5,973 nucleotides of DNA, from positions 1 through 5,973 of the forward strand of contig CANQCM010000063.1 of NCBI GenBank assembly GCA_947589625.1. The letters are read 5' to 3'. How positions within the stretch are numbered: the stretch's first letter is position 1; every line of letters starts with the position of its first letter. The translations under genes were made by a program, and so were the position numbers. Below are positions 1 through 5,440 of this stretch, piece after piece. This DNA is from an uncultured Alphaproteobacteria bacterium. Lineage in GTDB: Bacteria; Pseudomonadota; Alphaproteobacteria; Rs-D84. A model generated the notes under the pieces. That model saw only the letters and a list, made by a program, of their open reading frames with translations, made no database searches and was not told the DNA's origin.

Positions 1-7
1 AAAAATG

Positions 8-16
8 TGATATAAT
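8..16 (+). promoter_or_regulatory. Extended -10 promoter element for the MFS gene
   Basis: The hexamer at 11-16 is a perfect TATAAT, preceded by TGA at 8-10, which gives the extended -10 form TGnTATAAT. The matching -35 would lie outside the window, so it cannot be judged. A start site about 7 bases downstream of the hexamer would fall near 23-24, only a few bases before the ATG at 27, so the mRNA would be leaderless or nearly so. The assignment rests on consensus match and position only. Confidence 0.5.
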
Positions 17-26
17 CTGCCGTACT

Positions 27-1208
27 ATGGCACGTGATAAATATGTTTCTATGCGCAAATCAATCAGTGGGTTTTCTCTTGCAAACCTTGGGTTATTTAC
101 TGGTCTGGCAGACGGCATTTATAACGCGGTTTATTCGCTGGTTATTTTAAGCATTTTTAACAGTTCTGCCATCGTTGGTATTTATTCTGGAATATATGCC
201 TCTTTTTGTATGATTGCAGGTCTGTTCGCAAATGAAATCTTGCGTATGTTTACCAAGGTGCGTGTGTTTTATTTTTCTATTTTGATGTTGGCGGCGTGCT
301 ATGCAATGATGGCTTTTTCAATTATGCCGCGAACATTTATTGTTCTGGATTTTGCGTCTGGTATTGCGATTACTTTGACACAGGTTTTAATTCCACTGTT
401 TATGTCTGATTTCGCGGGTCGCATTGGTATGGCGCGATTGAATTCGCGGTATCATTTATGGACAAATATCGGCGCACTGGTTGCACCTACAATCGCAATG
501 TGGATTGCAGGCATTTATGGAAATCGCGCCGCGTTCATGGGCGCAGGTCTGGTTTATTTGGCAGGCTGGGCATTCTTCAAATATTTTCGCATTGTACAAC
601 AAGATAAAAAAATCCGTCCCATTAATCCGCGCCGAACATTTCGCGCACTGTGGCGCAATGCGCGCGCGTTCTATGCGAAAAGTGGCATGTTGCGTGCGTA
701 TGCGGTAAATTTCGGGTTTTATTCGCTGCGCGCAATGCGATATTTATATGTGCCAATTGCGGTTATTGAAAACGGATTTACAAAAACTGCACTTGGTTGG
801 GTTTTGACATTGGGTATTATTCCATATTTGATTTTGACCGAGCCTATGGCGCGTCTTGTCCGCCAGTATGGCAAGCGTGTATGGCTGTTTTCTGGGTTCG
901 CGTCATTTGCAATATTGTCTGTGTTTGCAACATTTACACACGGCATCGCGTTATTGGCGATATTTGTTTTATGGCAGATTTCTGGGGCGTTAATGGAATC
1001 TGTGCATGATTTGATGTTCTTTGATAATACCAAGAAAACCGAACAATCACGATTTTATGGTGTGTTTCGCACCAGTGTCAATTTGCCAAATATTGTCGCA
1101 CCTGTATTGGCGGCTGGCTGTATTTGGGCATTTGGCACAACATCATCGGTGTGGTTTGTGACGGCAACAATCGGCGCGATTTCTGCGATTTTGTCAATAA
1201 AAGAATAG
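27..1208 (+). CDS. MFS-type 12-TM membrane transporter
   Basis: A 393-residue inner-membrane protein, about the usual size for a Major Facilitator Superfamily permease. Hydrophobic segments are visible at roughly residues 22-44, 48-67, 79-98, 103-125, 146-164, 168-187, 224-247, 253-272, 284-303, 306-325, 352-370 and 374-390. This gives two six-helix halves joined by a basic cytoplasmic loop at about 188-223. Motif-A-like loops occur after helix 2 (NEILRMFTKVR) and after helix 8 (EPMARLVRQYGKR), and the loop after helix 4 carries SDFAGRIG. The substrate cannot be read from the sequence. The start at 27 has no Shine-Dalgarno sequence but sits just after an extended -10. The frame stays open upstream to the left edge, so an earlier start outside the window is possible; Met9 (51) is an alternative. 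The gene lies upstream of recA and three glycosyltransferase genes. A link to glycan export or to uptake of sugar precursors is only a guess. Confidence 0.85.
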   Translation: MARDKYVSMRKSISGFSLANLGLFTGLADGIYNAVYSLVILSIFNSSAIVGIYSGIYASFCMIAGLFANEILRMFTKVRVFYFSILMLAACYAMMAFSIMPRTFIVLDFASGIAITLTQVLIPLFMSDFAGRIGMARLNSRYHLWTNIGALVAPTIAMWIAGIYGNRAAFMGAGLVYLAGWAFFKYFRIVQQDKKIRPINPRRTFRALWRNARAFYAKSGMLRAYAVNFGFYSLRAMRYLYVPIAVIENGFTKTALGWVLTLGIIPYLILTEPMARLVRQYGKRVWLFSGFASFAILSVFATFTHGIALLAIFVLWQISGALMESVHDLMFFDNTKKTEQSRFYGVFRTSVNLPNIVAPVLAAGCIWAFGTTSSVWFVTATIGAISAILSIKE

Positions 1209-1230
1209 GGCGGCGCAATAAATTATTTCG

Positions 1231-1259
1231 TTGCGTGGTGGCTGAATTCTGTGTATGAT
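1231..1259 (+). promoter_or_regulatory. Sigma70-like promoter of recA
   Basis: TTGCGT at 1231-1236 (first three bases match the -35 consensus TTGACA) and TATGAT at 1254-1259 (five of six match TATAAT) are 17 bases apart, the optimal spacing. A start site would fall near 1266, giving a leader of about 20 bases before the ATG at 1285. This is the only well-spaced promoter I find between the MFS gene and the last + strand gene. No GAAC-N7-GAAC or GTTC-N7-GTTC LexA box is present around it. Confidence 0.5.
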
Positions 1260-1271
1260 TTTCTTATCAAG

Positions 1272-1279
1272 AAAAGGGG
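1272..1279 (+). promoter_or_regulatory. Ribosome binding site of recA
   Basis: The AAAAGGGG run ends 5 bases before the ATG at 1285. It decides the start: the in-frame ATG at 1255 would add ten residues, has no Shine-Dalgarno sequence and lies inside the predicted -10 box. Very similar sites precede the next two genes, at 2372-2378 (AAAGGGG, 6-base spacing) and 3274-3278 (GGGGG, 4-base spacing). Confidence 0.7.
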
Positions 1280-1284
1280 ACAAA

Positions 1285-2364
1285 ATGGCAAAGAAAGAAG
1301 TCGCAACAGAAAAAAGCGCACAGGTAAAAAATCCTGCATTGGAATCAGCGCTGGCGCAAATTCAAAAACAATTTGGTAAAGAAGCAATTATGAAAATGGG
1401 CGATGGGTCGCAACAGAATATAGAGGCGATTTCATCAGGATCGCTGGGGTTGGATATTGCGCTGGGGATTGGTGGATATCCGCGTGGTCGTATTGTTGAA
1501 ATTTATGGGCCAGAAAGTTCTGGTAAAACAACATTGGCATTGCATGCGGTTGCCGAAGCTCAAAAGAAAGGTGGCACATGCGCGTATATTGACGCAGAAA
1601 ACGCACTGGACCCATCGTATGCGAAAAAGTTAGGTGTTGATGTTGCAAACTTGATTATATCGCAACCTGATTCAGGCGAACAGGCATTAGAAATTGCTGA
1701 TACCTTGATTAAATCTGGCGCGGTTGATGTTGTGGTGATTGATTCTGTGGCGGCACTGGTACCCAAGGCAGAATTAGAAGGCAATATTGGTGATTCTTTT
1801 GTTGGAACAACAGCGCGGTTGATGTCGCAGAGTTTGAAAAAATTGGCAGGTTCTGTTTCGCGCAGTAATACTTTGCTGATATTTATCAATCAAATTCGTA
1901 TGAAAATTGGCGTGATGTTTGGCAACCCAGAAACAACATCTGGCGGTAATGCGTTAAAGTTCTATGCGTCTGTGCGTTTGGATATTCGCCGTACGGGTGC
2001 AATAAAAGACAAAGAAAATGTCATTGGAAATGAAACGCGTGTCAAAATTGTGAAAAATAAAGTTGCACCACCATTTCGCACTGTTGATTTCAAAATTATG
2101 TATGGCGAAGGCATTTCGCGCATCAGTGAAATATTAGATATGGGTGTGAAATATGACCTGATTGAAAAGGCAGGCAGTTTCTATTCATACAATAATGAAC
2201 GCATCGGTCAAGGCGAAGCAAACGCGCGTCAATGGTTGCGCGATCACCCAGATGCCCAGCAAGAATTGCTGGATAAAATTATGGCGCGTGCATCGGGCAT
2301 TGCCGAAGAGATGACAACAGGGCCATCTGATGACGATACCGATACAGTAGTTGCCGAAGAATAA
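1285..2364 (+). CDS. recA: RecA recombinase
   Basis: RecA polymerises on single-stranded DNA with ATP, carries out homologous pairing and strand exchange, and triggers LexA self-cleavage in the SOS response. This 359-residue protein is full length and collinear with E. coli RecA at an offset of nine residues. Visible elements are the N-terminal helix (about 14-40), Walker A GPESSGKT at 75-82, catalytic Glu105 (E. coli E96), Walker B VVVIDS at 149-154, loop L1 at about 166-174, Arg178 (E. coli R169), Gln203 in INQIR (E. coli Q194), loop L2 at about 203-218, Phe226 (E. coli F217), Lys257 and Lys259 (E. coli K248 and K250), and an acidic C-terminal tail (about 340-359, rich in Asp and Glu). Oddities are Asn106 where His is usual after the catalytic Glu, and GDSFVGTT in L1 where GDSHMGLA or GDSHVGLQ is common. 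No recX follows. The next gene starts after 20 bases without a terminator. Confidence 0.98.
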   Translation: MAKKEVATEKSAQVKNPALESALAQIQKQFGKEAIMKMGDGSQQNIEAISSGSLGLDIALGIGGYPRGRIVEIYGPESSGKTTLALHAVAEAQKKGGTCAYIDAENALDPSYAKKLGVDVANLIISQPDSGEQALEIADTLIKSGAVDVVVIDSVAALVPKAELEGNIGDSFVGTTARLMSQSLKKLAGSVSRSNTLLIFINQIRMKIGVMFGNPETTSGGNALKFYASVRLDIRRTGAIKDKENVIGNETRVKIVKNKVAPPFRTVDFKIMYGEGISRISEILDMGVKYDLIEKAGSFYSYNNERIGQGEANARQWLRDHPDAQQELLDKIMARASGIAEEMTTGPSDDDTDTVVAEE

Positions 2365-2384
2365 CAAAACCAAAGGGGTCAAAT

Positions 2385-3272
2385 ATGAATCTGGCGCGGT
2401 CATGGGCATTAACTAAAATTGTTGTGCAATCGCACATATTAAATTGGTTCTGGCGGCCGCGCGAAGTGCGCAGTGCTGTGCGGTGCGATGTATTGGGTCG
2501 TGTTGCGCCTGAATATTTCAAAAGATATTTGCCTGCGGCAGCCGCAGTACCCGAGACACCTGTTATCAAAGATGACAAGAACGAAAAAATTTATACTATT
2601 TGGCAACAGGGCGAAGAAAACGCACCTGATATTGTCAAGGCGTGTTTTCGCAGTATTCGCCGTCATTGCAAACAAGAACTTGTGGTCTTGGACGACAGCA
2701 ATTTGTTTGACTATATAACATTACCCCAAGAAATTGTTGATAAATATCGTGCTGGAAAAATTCGTCGCGCACATTTTGCAGATATTTGTCGCGTTGAATT
2801 ATTATATGAACATGGCGGATACTGGTTTGATTCCACAGACTTTGCAACCGCACCAATTCCGCAATGGATTACAGATTTAGATTTCTTTGTGTTTATGGTT
2901 GGTAATGTCGGTCAGAAATATTCTTATATGCAAAATTGCTTTATTCGGTCGCGGCGTGGGGCATATTTGCTGGCGGCATGGCGCGCAATGATTTTGGATT
3001 ATTGGAAACATGAAAATAAATCTTTTGATTATTTTATGCACCAATTACTATTCAAGACTTTGGTTGAAAATGACCCACGGGCGAAAAAGTACTTTGCCGA
3101 AATGCCACATATTGACCAAGACCCAACACATGCAGTTTGGCATGTTTATAAATACCAGCCGTTTGATAAAAAGTTATATGATAAATTGACGGCGGACGCG
3201 TTCTTTCAAAAATGTGCGTATGCAGACAAAACAGAATCTGGCACTTTCGCAGGCGAAATGGCCAAAATGTAA
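2385..3272 (+). CDS. Capsular polysaccharide synthesis-type glycosyltransferase (GT32-like)
   Basis: A 295-residue putative sugar transferase of the capsular polysaccharide synthesis / GT32-like group (Caps_synth and Gly_transf_sug type domains). These transfer a sugar from a nucleotide-sugar to a growing glycan at the cytoplasmic face. Recognition rests on IYTIWQQGEENAPDIVKAC at 69-87, where strand 1 leads into 'APDIVKAC', and on the block at 126-151 containing RRAHFADICRVELLYEHGG followed by YWFDST. Asp149-Ser-Thr occupies the DXD position; Caps_synth members often show D-A-T here, so this is a family variant rather than clear loss of function. The first 60 residues are basic and aromatic (LNWFWRPR) and may contact the membrane. 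The start at 2385 is supported by AAAGGGG six bases upstream. The gene follows recA by 20 bases and precedes the GT2 gene by 10 bases, consistent with one operon. Donor and acceptor are unknown. Confidence 0.8.
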   Translation: MNLARSWALTKIVVQSHILNWFWRPREVRSAVRCDVLGRVAPEYFKRYLPAAAAVPETPVIKDDKNEKIYTIWQQGEENAPDIVKACFRSIRRHCKQELVVLDDSNLFDYITLPQEIVDKYRAGKIRRAHFADICRVELLYEHGGYWFDSTDFATAPIPQWITDLDFFVFMVGNVGQKYSYMQNCFIRSRRGAYLLAAWRAMILDYWKHENKSFDYFMHQLLFKTLVENDPRAKKYFAEMPHIDQDPTHAVWHVYKYQPFDKKLYDKLTADAFFQKCAYADKTESGTFAGEMAKM

Positions 3273-3282
3273 TGGGGGAAAT

Positions 3283-4314
3283 ATGCCATCAGTATCAATA
3301 ATTATTCCAATTTACAAGGTTGAAAAATATTTGAGACGTTGTTTGGACAGTGTATTAAATCAGACTTTTCAAGATTGGAATGCAATTTGTGTTAATGACG
3401 GCAGCCCTGATAATTCTGATAAAATTCTGGCAGAATATGCAGCGCGTGATTCGCGATTTGTAATTGTAAATAAAGAAAATGGCGGTTTATCAGATGCGCG
3501 TAATGCAGGTATGCCGTACGCAAACGGCAAATATATTTTATATCTGGATAGTGATGATTTTATTCACCCCCAGACACTGGAAATTGCGTATAATCTGGCG
3601 ATGCGCGATAATTCAGACATTGTGTCTTTTACATACGACAGGATTTATCGTCCGCAATTGATGGTGCGCCATATATTAAAATTAGACACTGATTCAGTTG
3701 TGCCAATGCGTATGCGAAAAAAATATAATGTTGAAAAAATAAAAACACGCACAACAAACGATATTTATCAATATGCGACCGAACGCACACATAATATGTT
3801 TAACCCAAAACGCAAATGGCTGATTAAACATTGTCAAGTTTGGAAAAATTTATATCGGCGCGAACTGATTGCTGACACGCCATTTATCAAAGGCATTTTG
3901 TTTGAAGATTTTCCTTGGTGGTCTGTTATCATGATGAAAAATCCGCGCACGACAATTGCGCCATTACCGTTATATTTTTATGTGCCGAATTTTGGCGGAA
4001 TTGTGCTGTCTGCGAAACAATTAAAAATTATGCAATCGCTGTGTACTGGGTTGCGTGTGGCGTATACAGATTACACTGCGCATGCAAATGCGTATCAAAT
4101 GAAACAATGGTCCAGAAATTTTCGTTGGTATTTTATTAAATGGGCATGGCGCAAAATAAAATATATTGATAATGATGCCGACATGAATGTGGCACGACAA
4201 GAATTTGCAGATTTAGTATCGTGCGGTGTATTAAGTAATCCGCCCACAAGAAAATGGCAAAAATTGCAAAATGAAATAATGGAATTTATCAATGCCAAAA
4301 ACGAAAAAAATTAA
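3283..4314 (+). CDS. GT2 family glycosyltransferase
   Basis: A 343-residue GT-A fold glycosyltransferase that would use a nucleotide-sugar donor with a divalent metal and invert the anomeric centre. The N-terminus is classical: VSIIIPIYKVEKYLRRCLDS at 4-23, NDGSPDNS at 38-45 (nucleotide binding), NGGLSDARNAG at 66-76, and LDSDDF at 88-93 carrying the DXD-type metal site. Glu208-Asp209 in FEDFPWW is the likely catalytic-base region. The C-terminal third is lineage-specific and contains a basic, aromatic stretch at 277-294 (RWYFIKWAWRK) suited to peripheral membrane attachment. The start at 3283 is chosen for GGGGG at 3274-3278 and because the conserved first strand begins at once. The frame is open back to an ATG at 3214, but that would put 23 residues inside the previous gene. 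The 3' end overlaps the next gene by 23 bases. Likely role: a step in surface polysaccharide or LPS synthesis; exact linkage unknown. Confidence 0.93.
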   Translation: MPSVSIIIPIYKVEKYLRRCLDSVLNQTFQDWNAICVNDGSPDNSDKILAEYAARDSRFVIVNKENGGLSDARNAGMPYANGKYILYLDSDDFIHPQTLEIAYNLAMRDNSDIVSFTYDRIYRPQLMVRHILKLDTDSVVPMRMRKKYNVEKIKTRTTNDIYQYATERTHNMFNPKRKWLIKHCQVWKNLYRRELIADTPFIKGILFEDFPWWSVIMMKNPRTTIAPLPLYFYVPNFGGIVLSAKQLKIMQSLCTGLRVAYTDYTAHANAYQMKQWSRNFRWYFIKWAWRKIKYIDNDADMNVARQEFADLVSCGVLSNPPTRKWQKLQNEIMEFINAKNEKN

Positions 4315-5440
4315 AATTGCTTTCTGTATGCGCGATATGCAGGTTGGCGGTGCGGAATCTGTATTTTGCAGAATTGCGGACGCATTGATTGCGACTGGGA
4401 AATACGATATTACATTATTAACATATGTAAATATATCAGAACCAGTTTATATTGAATGGTTCCGCGCACGTCCAGAAATTAAAACATTTGCATTGTACCC
4501 AAGTAAATTTTTAGGCACGCGTATGCCACATTTTTTTCTGTGGCGATTGATTAAGCATGCAATGCGTGATGTATATCGTGGCGCACGGCGTGCGATGTTA
4601 AATAATAAAAAATTTTCAGACATTGATGTGTTTATTGACTTTTATGATTTTGGCTTTGCGAACGAATTAAAAAAATTTAATGCACCAAAAATTGCATGGT
4701 GGCATTCATCATCACGGCGGTTTATACAAGAAGGCTGGGTGCGGTTTGTGTACGGTTATGATAAAATTGTGTCTTTGACATGTGATTTTGTGTCCGATGT
4801 TGGAAATAAATATCCAGATATAAAAAATAAAATAACACATATTTATAACCCGATTGATGTTGCCCAAATTCGTAAAATGGCGGAAAACGCCGCGCGCTTT
4901 GATGGCAATTATTTTTCGTGTGTATCGCGCATCAGTGCGGACAAAGATATTGCAACCGTCATTCGCGCATTTGATAAATTTATGCAGTGCGCCAATAATC
5001 CAGATGTGAAATTAATAATTGTTGGCGATGGCGCATTAAAGGGCGAAATGGAAACATTGGTAAAATCATTAGGCCAAGGCAACAATATCATATTTATGGG
5101 CGCAATGAAAAATCCATTTGGCATAATGGGTGGCGCATGCGCGAATATTTTGTCCAGTTATAACGAAGGACTGGCAATTGTATTAATAGAGGCACAGGCA
5201 TTATCTGTGCAAAATATTGCGTCCAATTGTCCAAATGGCCCGCGTGAAATTTTATGCGATGGAAAACTGGGGCAACTGTATCCATCTGGTGACGCAGACG
5301 CATTGGCAAAATGCATGATGAATGTTTGGCGCGGTCAATTCAAGAAACCCACCGCACGCGCATTGAATCAATCACTTGATCGGTTTGATATAAAAAACAT
5401 TACGCCGCAAATAGAAAATTTGATTAAATCTGTGCGTTAA
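4292..5440 (+). CDS. GT4 family glycosyltransferase
   Basis: A 382-residue GT-B fold, retaining-type glycosyltransferase with a Glycos_transf_1 domain in its second half. The N-terminal acceptor domain shows VGGAE at 18-22. The C-terminal donor domain shows NPID at 186-189, SRISADKD at 212-219 (Arg213 and Lys218 placed for donor phosphates), VGDG at 244-247, and the E-x7-E motif with Glu292 and Glu300 in YNEGLAIVLIEAQ, followed by CPNGPREIL at 313-321. Length is typical. A basic, aromatic patch at 77-102 (FFLWRLIK) could dock on the inner membrane. The start at 4292 lies inside the end of the GT2 gene. Only a weak GGAA (4281-4284, 7-base spacing) precedes it, so translation is probably coupled to the upstream gene. 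It ends in TAA, part of a TTAA shared with the convergent gene. Probably a later step in the same glycan pathway. Confidence 0.93.
   Translation: MPKTKKIKIAFCMRDMQVGGAESVFCRIADALIATGKYDITLLTYVNISEPVYIEWFRARPEIKTFALYPSKFLGTRMPHFFLWRLIKHAMRDVYRGARRAMLNNKKFSDIDVFIDFYDFGFANELKKFNAPKIAWWHSSSRRFIQEGWVRFVYGYDKIVSLTCDFVSDVGNKYPDIKNKITHIYNPIDVAQIRKMAENAARFDGNYFSCVSRISADKDIATVIRAFDKFMQCANNPDVKLIIVGDGALKGEMETLVKSLGQGNNIIFMGAMKNPFGIMGGACANILSSYNEGLAIVLIEAQALSVQNIASNCPNGPREILCDGKLGQLYPSGDADALAKCMMNVWRGQFKKPTARALNQSLDRFDIKNITPQIENLIKSVR

Noticed and set aside
719..1033. 104-residue open frame on the - strand inside the MFS gene
   Set aside because: The translation is low-complexity and Asn/Ala-rich with no domain, and it lies fully antisense to a clear membrane protein gene.
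1255..1284. Ten-residue N-terminal extension of RecA from the ATG at 1255
   Set aside because: The ATG overlaps the proposed -10 hexamer, has no Shine-Dalgarno sequence, and the ATG at 1285 has a strong AAAAGGGG site and begins with MAKK, typical of RecA.
1560..1889. 109-residue open frame on the - strand inside recA
   Set aside because: It is antisense to the conserved ATPase core of recA, with no ribosome site or recognisable protein.
2279..2578. Open frames on the - strand across the recA end and the next gene
   Set aside because: They span two well-supported + strand genes, show no family features, and are explained by base composition.
3214..3282. Earlier start for the GT2 gene inside the preceding gene
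   Set aside because: It would add 23 residues before the canonical first strand of the fold, and the ATG at 3283 has GGGGG just upstream.
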